This document shows, one piece after another, positions 12,233 through 25,326 of a stretch of DNA of 64,000 bases; within the stretch, counting starts at the first letter, position 1, and each line of letters opens with the position of its first letter. A program made the translations under genes and the position numbers. The stretch spans positions 31,049,701-31,113,700 of the forward strand of contig CM069589.1 of the NCBI GenBank assembly GCA_035771175.1. Reading direction: 5' to 3'. This stretch comes from Paratinospora sagittata. Taxonomy: Eukaryota; Streptophyta; Magnoliopsida; Ranunculales; Menispermaceae. The notes beneath the pieces were generated by a model. That model saw only the letters and a list, made by a program, of their open reading frames with translations. It did not search any database and had not been told where the DNA came from.

Positions 12233-15108
12233 TGTGGCGACCCCGCACCCCAGACCACCAACCCCGCAAGGAATGGCGTGCGGAATGCCGGGGCGGGACG
12301 CCCGGCATAGGCATCTCCAACCACTCCTCAACTCCCGTGAGGTGGTTGAGACCCTACGAGCCTTATCTCAAACAACGACATAATATCAAAAGGTACTAAA
12401 CAAAACTACTAACCGTATTAATCATCAAAGACAAGAGATAATCCATAAAAATGAACCATAAATAAAATAGTCATAATCCCTACAATTCATCAAGATCGAC
12501 ATACACATAAAGTCCAAAACTATGGGTATAAAAAAACCTCACATGCCCACATGGTCTATCTAACAAGTCTCAACTCACCCATACTACAATGTGGTAAGTG
12601 TTATAATTACATAGTCCAAAATATAATACATCATAATTTAAAACACAGTTCAATCAAAATGCCTCTCAACTCACATCGAGGCCTTGGATTCTCTCGCCGT
12701 CAAGGCCCTCAAGATATGACTACTCCTTTGCCCTTATTCGGGAAAGAAAGACCTGAAAGAGGAAAATGAGGGTGAGCCAACGGTGCCCAGTGAATAGAAT
12801 TCAAATATGCTATCAATACTCATCAATAAATATCATGTATGCATGTCAATGTGCAGCATGATTAAAAGCTCATAACATATAGATATCAAGCATTTATAAT
12901 AAGTTCGATGCAAGTAAAAGCTTATCAATTTGGATCCACATTCCACATGCATTGGGGTTACTAGTGCACGTCTATTTCACCGTACCGTTCTCATCCCCAA
13001 ATATTTCCTTTTTAAAACCCTCCTATGACAAGGTTAAGTCCCCTATTAGCCAGATAGATGGGCCCAACCAAAGTCATAAGGTTTTCTCAAATCAATGCAT
13101 CATTCAAAACATTAGAACACATTCATGCTTTCAACATACAATATATATAAGTGATATGATGACATAAAAGATATAATCATAAATGAAGTCTACTCACAAC
13201 CAAGCCTCGCGAGAGTATCTAACCACACACGGACACCAAACCGAATCAATCCAATCAAGGTCCTAAAACATTCATCAATATCCAACCATACATCAATTTC
13301 TATGCTCAATCACGTAGACATTACACATCAACCCTAAATCATCCCACATATAGACAATAGGCCTAAATCCCATCTAATCCCACCATTTAACTCAAATCAC
13401 ATAACTTAGGCCTCTAATGCATAGTTCTCATTCATAAACTATTCTATTATTCAAAAATACTGATTTTCAATTCCTTAGGCATAAACATGCTCAAATTGGG
13501 CCATTTGATCACAAGTAGGCATAACCCATGATATGGTCACAACCACCAAATCAGTAGCATAACCAACCCTAATCATGCTTAATTAAATATAAGTTGCATC
13601 AATTCAACGGTTCTAGGCCAAAAGCATCAAAAGCCCTAAAATATGAAATTTTCCATACTTAGGCCATATTGCCGATTTACACTAGGTCACCATGTGCAGC
13701 CATGTATATCACTGATTTTACATCATGGGTTCATCAACAATGGCAACTAGGTCAACATAGTTGACATGCAAGCTATTTGGAAAGGTCTAAGTTCATATTC
13801 TAAATTTAGGTCTAATACAAGCAACCCTACCAATTCTTCATTTAATATTCTGTTCAGATGTATCAATCTACCAACAAAAATATTTAATCACAAAATCAAC
13901 TGTACAGATTGAAGTATTTTAAGAACCAAACCTTCTGTCCAAAACTCAGCTCAATCCAAGGGTGGACGGAAAAGATAAGCCACTTTGATGAACAAGTCTT
14001 TAATCAGATAATTTCTCCTTTCCTGCTGCAAATACTCAAACTCAGATGACTATATCACACAACATACTTACGCCATAAACATCTCCATTGTTCGTAATGC
14101 AGAAAGATCAGTTATAAACCACATACCCAAATATCATATCCATCCAACGGTAGATTTAGGAGATCTATTAGTTTGATCAAAACTGCGTGAGAAATCCAGA
14201 CTTTCCGACCAGCTTTGTGTGAGAGGTTATATCTCTTAGACGAAAACTCCAATCAAGATCTCCACCGACCAGAATGAATAACCATATGCTACAACCTGCT
14301 GACAAAAGTTGAGCTCAATCGGGCCATATATCCTCAAGATCCAGCTCTTTGATGAAAACGTTGCAGAGATTTTCCTCAAAGCAACTCCCTCTTTCTTTCT
14401 CTTCTTCTTTCCTTTCTCTTCTTTTTTCCTTTCTCTCTACTCATCTCAGCCTCTAAGACTTCCTTGGGGAAGAGAAGTAGGGCATGGGACACTTGTCCAC
14501 TCTCATGCACCAACCTTGACATGTGTTGGAGAGGAGAAATGGGGCATGGGACACTTGTCCATTTTCATGCACCAACTTGACATGTATTGGAGAAGAGAAA
14601 TGGGGCGTGGAACACTTGTCCATTCTCATGCACCAACTTGACATGTGTTGGTCTCATGCACCAACTTGACATGTGTTGGAGAAAAGAAATGGGGCATGGG
14701 ACACTTGTCCATTCTCATGCACCAACTTGACATGTGTTAGTCTCATACTACCCATACCAACCACGTGTACTTCAACCAATCTCTTGCTCCCATGTATTTT
14801 AAATGTCCAATCCATTTAATACACCAAATTTTCATTTTCATTTATCCTTTTATTCAATCAATCCTAACACATATCAATTCATGGTTTAATGGGCCCATGC
14901 ATAAAATAATAACATATGCATTATACTTTAATTTAACATGACCCATATACAATTTATGATGCACATATTTATATACATTATCAAGCATCAAATATACAAA
15001 CATTAAACAACCATCAAACAAACACCAAACATATCAAGGCAACACATAGAGTTTGGGCAAAATGCAATTGGGTTATGGGCTAGATAAAATAATTTTCGGG
15101 GCGTCACA
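12233..15108 (-). mobile_element. Solo LTR, family A, copy A1
   Basis: 2,876 bp, plus-strand ends TGTGGCGACC and GGCGTCACA, flanked by perfect GACCG duplications (12228-12232; 15109-15113). On the minus strand it starts TGTGACGCCCCG, like many Tekay-type long LTRs, so minus is the likely sense strand. It lies inside the T1 3' LTR. Close relatives are A2 (22334-25271) and A3 (36664-39492); many differences from A2 in the first 150 bp are C/T or G/A changes at CG sites. Open frames inside (for example 14309-14641) are low-complexity by-products of a minisatellite. Confidence 0.9.
14482..14746. repeat. Minisatellite inside A1 (about 4 units)
   Basis: About four units of roughly 60 bp, each holding GGACACTTGTCCATTCTCAT and CACCAACTTGACATGTGTTG, with a 28-bp partial unit inserted once. 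A2 has about six units at the same place and A3 has one. Confidence 0.85.
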
Positions 15109-15113
15109 GACCG

Positions 15114-15151
15114 TCCCCTTGGGGGGCCAACCCCAAAGGGGGCCGGCCCCT
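15114..15151 (+). mobile_element. T1 3' LTR, second fragment
   Basis: GC-rich continuation of the T1 LTR after A1 (GGGCCAACCCC...GGCCGGCCCC). It ends where T2-type LTR sequence starts, close to a hairpin (15158-15181) shared by both LTR types, so the exact junction is uncertain. Confidence 0.55.
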
Positions 15152-15518
15152 TGTTCATGGTACTATTCAGTGAATAGTACCCGCAAATGAACAATATTTT
15201 ATTTTATTTTATTTTTTTATTCCTTTTCTATACACACAATTCACATATTTAATTAACCAACCCTATAAATTAATCAATTTAAATCAACTCCAATGTTTAA
15301 CTTGTAAGCACCCATATAAGATGATCCCATATGTATCATCTTCTTTCTTTACTAATCATACACACGTATATTTTATACACGTATATTTGGCTAATACGTA
15401 TAAAATATGTGTATTTTTAAGAGTATATTTAGCTCCTACGTATAAAATATGTGTATTATATATCTCGATATACGTGTATTTCAACGTATGTATTTAATTA
15501 AAATTACGGGGTGTTACA
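15152..15518 (-). mobile_element. T2 3' LTR, truncated
   Basis: Matches the inner part of the T2 5' LTR (21661-21975) closely and ends TGTTACA at 15518 beside a polypurine tract (CTTAAGTTGGGGAGAT on the minus strand, 15519-15535). Only about 367 bp remain of about 2.1 kb; the distal part, with the TGTCACGACG terminus and target duplication, is lost. Confidence 0.8.
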
Positions 15519-16660
15519 ATCTCCCCAACTTAAGGAATTTCTTCCTCGAAATTTAGAATCAAGGACTTTTCCTCAAGTGATACTCAATCCTAGAAAACGG
15601 CTCTCGCATTTTATATGTCCGCTCCCATGTTTGCTCTTCTTGATACGTGGTATCCTCCCCAACTTAGAGTTGAGTTATATCCATAACATATATGGAATTC
15701 TGAATGATATTTTCTCAACATCAATATATAGAAAATATTACAGACACCTATCAACTGTGACAGTAGAGCAAATCGGTAAGCCAATGGACCTATCCTATCA
15801 AGGATCTCTAATGGTCCAACAAATCGCGGCGTGGGCTTTCTTTTCATCCCAAATCTCATTTTGGCCTTTCTGTGGTAAGACCCTTAGCAAAACTGGGTCA
15901 GTCACACTAAATTTCAAGGCCTATATACCAACCTTGTGTATTTAATACTATCCTCTGGCACCAATAACAATAACTCCACACTTTCAATTCAATAAGTTGG
16001 AGATCTATAGGGCTTATTATCAAACCTTTAGAGTGCCATCATTATGCTCTTATACTAGCTGTTTATACACACAAGTTTACACAAATAAAGTATTCCTTCC
16101 AACTTCCACCAAAATTCAAGTATACTAGACCCGAGCATGCTCGCAAGCATCAAAGTCACTCTCTCAGTCTGTCAGCCAGTATGAGAATACAATATCACAC
16201 TGAGAAGGAGATGAGTACCAAATCGAGTCTGCATCATATATCAGATCTCGACAAAATCTTCGGATCTTAATCCGACATGACAAATATCTGAGTACTCCCA
16301 TCAAATCTCCTTATCTCACACATATACAATCTGCTCAGTCTATCAATAGAATTTTGGCGTTCATTGGAAGAATACATAGACTTATTAGTCCACAAATGGT
16401 CATCCAGATGGTATCATATCTACCCATACCCCATAAAATACCATTTGAATCCCATATTCATTTAACACAATCTATATTACCAATTTCATAATCTTTCATA
16501 CTGATATCATACTCGTCTCATCATAAATCTTACTCTCTGAATATGAGTATCAATCAGCTGAACATGCATCCGAGCACAAATATCAACACATGGAGTAACA
16601 GAGAGTACACTCATAACTGTACCTCTTACTCACAACAATCTCCATTTATGGCTAACTGAT
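15519..16660 (-). pseudogene. T2 integrase C-terminus and degraded integrase
   Basis: 15611-15859 encodes on the minus strand an integrase C-terminal region (FVGPLEILDRIGPLAYRFAL, then FYILMLRKYH), typical of chromoviruses just before the chromodomain. After it another frame shows a short basic tail but no full chromodomain. The stretch up to 16660 should hold the integrase core, but only scattered similarity is visible, and about 0.8 kb is too short for the usual 1.1 kb, so part is deleted. Confidence 0.65.
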
Positions 16661-18150
16661 AGATACTACTCCAATTTCAGCATGTTTCCTGCTCAATGCC
16701 TCAGCAACATATTGGCCTTTCCCAGGATAATAATTCAATGTAAAATCAAATCCTTCGGGAGTTCTTGCCACATTTATTACCTCATATTCAGTTTCTTTCC
16801 GTTCAAATAATTACTTCAGACTCTTAAAATCTGAAGAGAATGTGACATTTTTATTATAGAGGCAATGCTCTCATTATGTCAAATAACTACCAACAAATTT
16901 CTATTCACTCTCACGATAGTTATTCTCGTGCACTACCAAATATCTGAAGGCACAAGTAATTAACCTATCCTTTTGTATCAATGCAAAATCCAGATCTGGA
17001 CGTGATATTCATCAATCACAATTACTTCCAGGTTCTGAAACTCGTAACAACATTTACTACTGTGAGAGTTTCCCCATGCACAACGGTCCACACATTATAT
17101 AACATTCATCTGGTTTAGTTTCGTGAGTGACATACAACTAATACCAGAGAACTTCTGATTTCGATCATTGACATCAGTTTTCACAGTACTATGATTACTT
17201 TGACCTTCGCAGCATCCTTAAAGATACAATTTAAACTGGTCATGTGATCCAAAAATTCTCATCTTAATTATATTCAAAACTCATATTCACCGAGCTTGGC
17301 ACTCAATCGGTGCTCTCTCAGTGACTACAAGATAATTTCGAGTTGCTATTCGTGCTCCTCTCATTTCTTGGGACAATTTCATATATCATCATCGAAGACT
17401 ATGTAATAATCAAGATATGATTCATATACCCACTGCATCATCCTATAAACGTGATTGACACATTAATCAAGGTTACCAAAATTTCATAATATCCATATCT
17501 TGTCTTGAAACAGTCTGCATTACATCCTTTTCTCGAATTCTTAACTGATGGTGCCTAGATCTCAAAATGATCTTAAAAAAAAGTTGGCACTATTTAGTTA
17601 ATCGAATTCGACCATCTATCCATGGAAAGGATATTCATTCTTTATTGTTACCCTGCTCAGTTAACAATAATTCATACTGAAACATATTTCACTATACCTT
17701 CTTTCCATCTTATCACAAATGCTCTCCAAGGTGGCATATCAAGGATAATAAATCTGTTGCTCATTAACACATTTACCTACACCTTAAATTCGCACAATTT
17801 CTCAGGTGCTTGGCATCGGTTTTATATGCTATCAATCTCCTGTCCAGGTGGCAATGTTAATAATTCATCAGAGAATACTTCAATATATCAGCTCACCACA
17901 GGAATTTTAATCAACTGCATGCCTTATTACGTTACTCTAAATGGCTTTGTACTAGCCATATTCTCCATGTCCTCGTCAATAACTAGCTTATCTTAGAGAG
18001 ACAATTTTGAGGGTATAAATTTCTCGAGATTCAAAATGAGAATTTTCCACTTATTCAGAATATTACTTCTTTTCGGAGAGATGCTCCACCTGGCATGAGA
18101 GGTAGCCAGCCAATCATTCCCAACAAAGCATCTAATTCCAAACAATTTCA
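16661..18150 (-). pseudogene. T2 RNase H end, RT and protease remnants
   Basis: Minus-strand fragments in pol order: a connection motif (LNYYPGKGQYVAEALSRK) at about 16680-16740; a possible degenerate RT active-site block (VIVIDE) near 17010-17030; the RT N-terminal region (VFSDELLTLPPGQEID) at about 17830-17880; and a protease C-terminal block (GMIGWL) near 18100-18115. Stops are frequent. Assignment rests on short motifs in correct order. Confidence 0.55.
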
Positions 18151-19822
18151 TATTTTAAAGTCCATAATTACTTGATGACCCTCATCTTTATTCCACATAT
18201 TATTTGCTAACCATATCATGGTAGATTCTTTCTCTTGTAGGCATACTCACAATCAATGATCTACTATTATAACAGAAGATAATACAATATGTCTACCATA
18301 TCACCAGAGGTACAAGACCAGGTAAATCCAACAATGCCTCGAATTATACACAATAACAAAATGTTGATCATACATGTTATCAACGTCGTACTAATTTTTG
18401 GATCTGGTCTTGTATGTACTTTCATCTATTCTCTAAAATCTGGTGGAGTCACATTGATAAAACATATTGGGGCATTCCATATCGACTAACTGGAGATTAA
18501 CACATCCCGTGTTTGTATTTTTTTTAGATTGATAATAGACAATCATTGGTCGAGATACAATGTACGCAGTCTGTGACTCCTGCTCAGGCATTGGAAACCA
18601 CTTCTGGTTTTCATATTTCGTTAATATCACTTCCCTTTTTCCCATTATTTTTGGGTCAGGTACTAACAAACTTAGAGTCACTAATACTGCCAAAATCTCA
18701 ACCTTAGTCATTGTTTCACTGATCTTCAATTTCAGATTATTGCCCCAACATCTCCTTACATTACTTATTTCTCTTTTTACCTAACACGGGTGATGATGAC
18801 TCGACTTCAAATGGCAGTGTAAGCTATCTCACTATTGCTGGTGTTATCAATTTCACCACAGCTTTGGCTAACCCGAAAGTTATAGGCTACCTCATAACTT
18901 GCGCCTATATAACCCAGCAATGATCAAACCTGCCGTATAAGATCCCAAAATTTATTCTAGATCCTTATCATTCGCAGAGTATTCATAGTGATCATTCCAA
19001 AAATAAACTATACCAGTCTATTTAATTCATGTTTGTATTTATGGTTAGGCATGGCACTACATTTGAACAAGATAAACTTTTTCATGCCTTAAATCAATGT
19101 CAACATGATGATAGAAGCCCTTATAAAATAGCTTCTTTCATTAATCTCATGCCTTAATCATCTCAGGAGTCCTTAACCCAACTTTCTATAATCTCTTATC
19201 ATCAGTTAGCTTAAACGCTAACGTGCTTTGTCATTTGCAGAGACTTAATCATTCTCTAAGATGGTCTCCACTCAGAGTAGCAAATTCTTTAATTCGTCTA
19301 CTATCAGACTGCCAGTTAAGATAAGAAACTCTCTTCTCCTGAAAGTTTTCATAACTTTCACATATCTTTTCATTCCATCTGGCTTATCATTGAGACCATC
19401 TATTTATTTTATTTTGACTTCAGTCTCAACTATATATGGTTTTACAGAAGTACTCACACCATTAGCATCCACATCAGCTATCAATGGTTCAAGCCTCTGT
19501 CTTTCTCACATTACAACTTTGCCACAAGCTGGTAAGCTGTGCATTTCGTTGTTGTTGGGTAGTTACTAGCCATATATTTATTATCACTGGATTACATCCA
19601 ATTCTTTTTCTTTCAGCCTTCTGACCCTTTCGTGATCAGCAATTTCCATTGTTAATCTTGACTATTCGTTTCCAACTCTGACATTCACCGACACAGGTGA
19701 TTCTCAGTCAAGATAGCATATTGGATTAGGCTCAACATAATAGGACTACCCATATGTATACCCATACAATCAATCCTAATATCATAAAGCTTTTATTCTT
19801 TTAGGCTTTTAATCCTAAACTT
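18151..19822 (-). pseudogene. T2 gag remnant and leader
   Basis: Position between the protease remnant and the primer-binding site implies gag. The only long minus-strand frame (18433-18729, 98 codons) has no certain gag motif. The sequence is AT-rich and heavily decayed; plus-strand frames such as 19261-19569 look like chance. Confidence 0.4.
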
Positions 19823-19839
19823 GGCTCTGATACCAATAT
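19823..19839 (-). promoter_or_regulatory. T2 primer-binding site (initiator tRNA-Met)
   Basis: On the minus strand reads TTGGTATCAGAGCC two bases after the LTR end. The TGGTATCAGAGC core is complementary to the 3' end of plant initiator tRNA-Met, the usual primer for these elements. Confidence 0.85.
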
Positions 19840-21975
19840 TGTCACGACGCCCCTGACGTAGGCTGACGTCATGACCGGCACAGTGTACTATACACTGTAC
19901 ATACCCATATACAGTATATAATACACTGTCAGCCTTCACGTAGTCTCACAATCCTTCCCAACATTTACAGAAATTTTTTTCCTAATATACCACAAATCAA
20001 ATCCAATATAGATCTCTATAATCATTCCATTCATTCACACATCACATTTTCATTTCATCATCCAATATATTAAGCTATATATATATGCCCACACATCCCA
20101 TCTAGATGATATTACATATATATATAATGTGTGATAAGTATACATATTAAACTAACAATATAGGCTATTTCCTCCAAGCCTACATACACATACCAGACGA
20201 AGGCTCACGTGATTATCACTCACGGAGTTTCATTTTCCCTTCGACTCAATACCTGAAATATTGGAGGAAATGGAGTGGGCAAACAACAACTCAGTGAATA
20301 TAGTTCTTGAGATGACAAATATATATACATTTAGAGAAATATGACATTTAAAATCATTTCAAACACTTATTCAACACATGCAACACTCAACGAATATATT
20401 ATACATGTCAACAACATAAATTTCATGAGTTTTTCATAACACAATGCACAATCTCCCTCCTCCGCAAGGCAAGAGAGCGAGTCTAACCCTTGTATGGCCG
20501 TTACAAGGTAGCCACAACCTCTCATTACGCAATTCACAGTCATTTCAAGGATCGCAACCCTTGTTAGGATAGACCTACTGACAATGAGGACTCGCAAAAC
20601 CTCGGCCGGGTCTAATTCCTAACGAAATGACATCATTACAAACTCCAATTTCTAAAATTAGTTTGCATGATCCATAAAACTCAATGCATTATATATAACT
20701 ATCACATGCATACAATCAAACATTTTATATGCGTACAATGCCATACAAGAACCAAATCAAGAAAACTATACTCACAGTACAACACGTTCAACTTAAACCC
20801 AATCATCGTCGCTTTTGAGTCCAGCTCCAAGTTAAATCCAACTAATTTAACCTGTCACAATCACTCCATAATTCAATTTCATGTATTCATATCTAGTTAC
20901 ATCTTTAATTTCTCAACTCACTTCAAATCACGAATAATAAATCCATTTAGGACTCATAAGCAGTTGAAGAAACTACTATATCGTTTCTGTGGTCAATTTA
21001 GATATTTTCACAAGAAAGAACAGTGAAAATAGATTTTCAAATCCTATTTTCATGACACCATATACTTAGTTACTAAAACTATCAAATCATATCAAAAAAT
21101 CACAATCTTAGCATCGAAACATCCAGAATTCAGTTTTCTACGATTCTATGATTTCAAATCACTGTTACTATTCACATCGCTGTGCGCTATTCACATCACT
21201 ATTCACATCACTGTTCACTGTTCACATCACTGTTCACTATTCACATCACTGTTCATAGTACTATTTGTCACTATTCATTCGAAACATGTAAATTGTATTA
21301 AAATTGTCAAACGGTCTCCAAAACTCATGAAATGGAATCTAACCACATATTCGGGGTCCCTACCGTCTAAGGAGTGTTTTTCTACCTTTCTAGCGGATTT
21401 TCATTCACATTGGGTCAAAACCTCAATTTGTCAAAACGCCGTAAAATGGCTCCCACAGTAAAAATTACTCCGCTAGAAAGTTTACATCTAGCTTAGATAG
21501 TAATTTCACGAAGAAATAGAGTGGAAATCACTTACCGCGAGTCCGAATTTGATGCGAATCCCGCGTTTCCCTTTTTTGTTCTTCTCCTTCTTCTCGGTTC
21601 TGGACGTTCTGCAACTTCGTTCGATTTTTCATTTTTTTTTCTTTTTGTTTATTACATACAAGTACTGTTCATGGTACTATTCAGTGAACAGTACCCATAA
21701 ATTTTATTTTATTTTTTATTCCTCTTCTATACACTCAATTCACATATTTAATTAACCAACCCCATAAATTAATCAATTTAAATCAACTCCAATGTTTAAC
21801 TTGTAAGCACCCATATAAGATGATCCCATAGGTATCATCTACTTTTTTTACTAATCATACACACGTATATTTTACACACGTATATTTGGCTCCTACGTAT
21901 AAAATACGTGTATTATATATTTCGATATATGTGTATTTCAACGTATGTATTTAATTAAAATTACGGGGTGTTACA
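19840..21975 (-). mobile_element. T2 5' LTR
   Basis: 2,136 bp, minus-strand TGTAACACCCCG ... GGCGTCGTGACA, next to the primer-binding site. It includes a block common in chromovirus LTRs (about 20450-20620), a TTCACATCACTG repeat (21168-21265), a pyrimidine-rich stretch (21560-21650), a hairpin GGTACTATTCAGTGAACAGT (from 21669), and repeated ACGTATA blocks near 21860-21945. The solo LTR at 47100-48036 is a shorter relative. No ORF in it is convincing. Confidence 0.85.
21168..21265. repeat. Short tandem repeat in T2 LTR
   Basis: Variants of TTCACATCACTG and TTCACTATTCACAT repeat about seven times. It is absent from the truncated T2 3' LTR because that part is missing. Confidence 0.8.
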
Positions 21976-22333
21976 TGGCCCCCTCAGTTCATCCGCACCA
22001 CCCCTCGCTCTCCTCTTTCTCCTTCAACCTTTTTGAACCCTCCTGCGTCCCTACACACTTCAAGAAGTTAGAAGAAAGCGTTATGCTACTGCAAGTGTGT
22101 TAAGGTGGGGAATGAAGGCTAGGTTTGCATTTCTTACTTGTTTATTAATGAATTACATAGCATCATGCATCATATCTGTTACCATGCTTTACTTCATGCA
22201 TGAGGCTATTTATTATAAATGTTAAATTCATAACAAATTCATAATCATGGGGATCATCATTATGATATATTATTGGGTGCTATGCTGTTAGGCTGGACCT
22301 AGAGGTGACACTGCCACTGGTTAGCACTGGAAC
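21976..22333 (+). mobile_element. Probable T1 3' LTR, third fragment
   Basis: Begins GGCCCCCTCAG, resembling the GC-rich sequence that ends at 15151, then a CTC-rich leader-like region and AT-rich sequence. Reading it as the rest of the T1 LTR makes T2 an insertion into T1 (inference). It is cut at 22333 by A2 before an LTR terminus appears. Confidence 0.5.
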
Positions 22334-25271
22334 TGTGGCAACCCCGCACCCCGGACCACCAACCCCGCAAGGAATGGTGTGCGAAATGCCAGGGCGGGAC
22401 GCCCGGCGTAGGTATCTCCAACCACTTCTCAACCTCCGTGAGGTGGTTGAGACCCTACGAGCCTTATCCCAAACAACGACATAATATAAAAAGGTACTAA
22501 ACAAAACTACCAACCGTATTAATCATCCAAGACAAGAGATACTCCATAAAAATGAACAATAAATAAAACCGTCATAATCCCTACAGTCCATCAAGATTGA
22601 CATACACATAAAGTCCAAAACTATGGGTACAAAAAAATCCTCATATCCCCACATGGTCTATTTAACAAGTCTCAACTCACCCATACTACAATGTGGTAAG
22701 TGTTATAATTACATAGTCTAAAATATAATACATCATAATTTCAAACACAATTAAATCAAAATGCCTCCCAACTCACATCAAGGCCTTGGATTCTCTCGCA
22801 GGTAAGGCCCTCAAGATATGACTACCCCTTTGCCCTTATTCGGGACAGAAGGACTTGAAAGAGGAAAATGAGGGTGAGCCAACGGTGCCCAGTGAATAGA
22901 ATTCAAATATGCTTTCAATATTCATCAATAAATATCATGTATGCATGTCAATGTGTAGCATGATTAAAAGCTCATAACATATAAATATCAAGCATTTGTA
23001 ATAAGTTCGATGCAAGTAAAAACTTATCAATTTGTATCCACATTCCACATGCATTGGGGTTACAAGTGCACGTCTATTTCACCGTACCGTTGACCCCAAT
23101 CATGTTTATTTGGGGTTACTAGAGCACGTCTATTTCACCGTACCGTTCTCCTCCCCAAATATTTCCTTTTTAAAACCCTCCTCTGACAAGGTTAAGTCCC
23201 CTATTAGCCAGATAGATGGGCCCAACCAAAGTCATAAGGTTTTCTCAAATCAATGCATCATTCAAAACATTAGAACATATTCATGCTTTCAACATACAAT
23301 ATATATAAGTGATATGATGACATAAAAGATATAATCATAAATGAAGTCTACTCACAACCAAGCCTCGTGAGAGTATCTAACCACACACGGACACCAAACC
23401 GAATCAATTCAATCAAGGTCCTGAAACATTCATCAATATCCAACCATACATCAATTTCTATGCTCAATCACATAGACATTACACATCAACCCTAAATCAT
23501 CCCACATATAGACAATAGGCCTAAATCCCATCTAATCCCACCATTCAACTCAAATCACATAACTTAGGCCTCTAATGCATAGTTCTCATTCATAAACCAT
23601 TCTATTATTCAAAAATACTGATTTTCAATTCCTTAGGCATAAACATGCTCAAATTGGGCCATTTGATCACAAGTAGGCATAACCCATGATATGGTCACAA
23701 CCACAAAATCAGTAGCATAACCAACCCTAATCATGCTTAATTAAACATAAGTTGCATCAATTCAATGATTCTAGGCCAAAAGCAACAAAATCCCTAAAAT
23801 ATGAAATTTTCCATACTTAGGCTATATTGCCGATTTACACTAGGTCACCATGTTCAGCCATGTATATAACTGATTTTGCATCATGAGTTCATCAACAATG
23901 GCAACTAGGTCAACATAGTTGACATGCAAGCTATTTGGAAAGGTCTAAGTTCATATTCTAAATTTAGGTTTAATACAAGCAACCCTACCAATTCTTCATT
24001 TAATATTCTGTTCAGATGTATCAATCTACGAACAGAAATATTTAATCACAAAATCAATTGTACAGAGTGAAGTATGTTAAGAACCAAACCTTATGTCCAA
24101 AACTCAGCTCAATCCAAATTTCAGTTGTAAACGAAATTACCAAATTTCATATCCATCCAACGGTAGATTTAGGAGATCTATTAGTTTGATCTAAACTGCG
24201 CGAGAAATCCAGACTTTCCGACCAGCTTTGTTTGAGAGGTTATATCTCTTAGACGAAAACTCCAATCAAGATCTCCACCGACCAGAATGAATAACCATAT
24301 GCTACAACCTGCTGACAAAAGTTGAGCTCAATCGGACCATATATCCTCAAGATCTAGCTCTTTGATGAAAACATTGCTCAGATTTTCCTCAAAGCAACTC
24401 CTCTTTCTTTCTCTTTTTCTTTCCTTTCTCATCTTTTTTTCCTTTCTCTCTACTCATCTCAGCCTCTAGGAATTCCTTGGGGAAGAGAAGTAGGGCATGG
24501 GACACTTGTCCACTCTCATGCACCAACCTTGACATTTGTTAGAGAGGAGAAATGGGGCATGGGACACTTGTCCATTTTCATGCACCAACTTGACATGTAT
24601 TGGAGAAGAGAAATGGGGCATGAGACACTTGTCCATTCTCATGCACCAACTTGACATGTGTTGGTCTCATGCACCAACTTGGCATGTGTTGGAGAATAGA
24701 AATGGGGCATGGGACACTTGTCCATTCTCATGCACCAACTTGACATGTGTTGGAGAAAAGAAATGGGGCATGGGACACTTTTCCATTCTCATTCACCAAC
24801 CTTGACATGTGTTGGTCTCATGCACCAACTTGACATGTGTTGGAGAAAAGAAATGGGGCATGGGACACTTGTCCATTCTCATGCACCAACTTGACATGTG
24901 TTGGTCTCATACTACCCATACCAACCACATGTACTTTAACCAATCTCTTGCTTCCATGTATTTTAAATGTCCAATCCATTTAATACTTCAAATTTTCATT
25001 CTCATTTATCCTTTTATTCAATCAATCCTAACCCATATCAATTCATGGTTTAATGGGCCCATGCATAAATAATAAAACACGCATTATACTTTAATTTAAC
25101 ATGACCCATATACAATTTATAATGCGCATATTTATATACATTATCAAGCATCAAATATACAAACATTAAACAACCATCAAACAAACACTAAACATATCAA
25201 GGCAACACATAGAGTTTGGGCAAAATGCAATTGGGTTATGGGCTAGATGAAATAATTTTTGAGGCGTCACA
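22334..25271 (-). mobile_element. Family A LTR, copy A2
   Basis: 2,938 bp with both family A termini (TGTGGCAACC ... GGCGTCACA). Unlike A1 and A3 its flanks do not match (GGAAC 22329-22333; CTTAT 25272-25276), and they belong to different elements: the chromovirus LTR on the left and M1 on the right. It therefore looks like a recombination product or the edge of a deletion. It lacks a segment of roughly 150-200 bp seen in A1 at about 13970-14150. Confidence 0.85.
24495..24910. repeat. Minisatellite inside A2 (about 6 units)
   Basis: Same roughly 60-bp unit as in A1, expanded to about six copies with three 28-bp partial units. The open frames at 24466-24657, 24536-24805 and 24709-24894 are translations of this repeat, not genes. 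Confidence 0.85.
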
Positions 25272-25326
25272 CTTATTATCTGCAATATCTTCTCCCCCTT
25301 TTGAAAACATCAAAAAGTGGGTAGGC
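25272..25326 (-). other. M1 3' region with G-rich tract
   Basis: On the minus strand TTTCAAAAGGGGGAGAAG (about 25282-25305) just after the env-position ORF, as in M2 (60640-60650) and C1 (49280-49300). The M1 3' LTR that should follow is missing; A2 starts instead. Confidence 0.6.

Noticed and set aside
17622..19569. Plus-strand frames inside T2 (17622-17996, 19261-19569)
   Set aside because: They are antisense to pol/gag remnants and lack domains; T2 motifs read on the minus strand.
24466..24894. Open frames on both strands that look like repetitive proteins
   Set aside because: They translate the roughly 60-bp minisatellite of A2 (as at 14309-14644 in A1) and have no start context or conserved domain.
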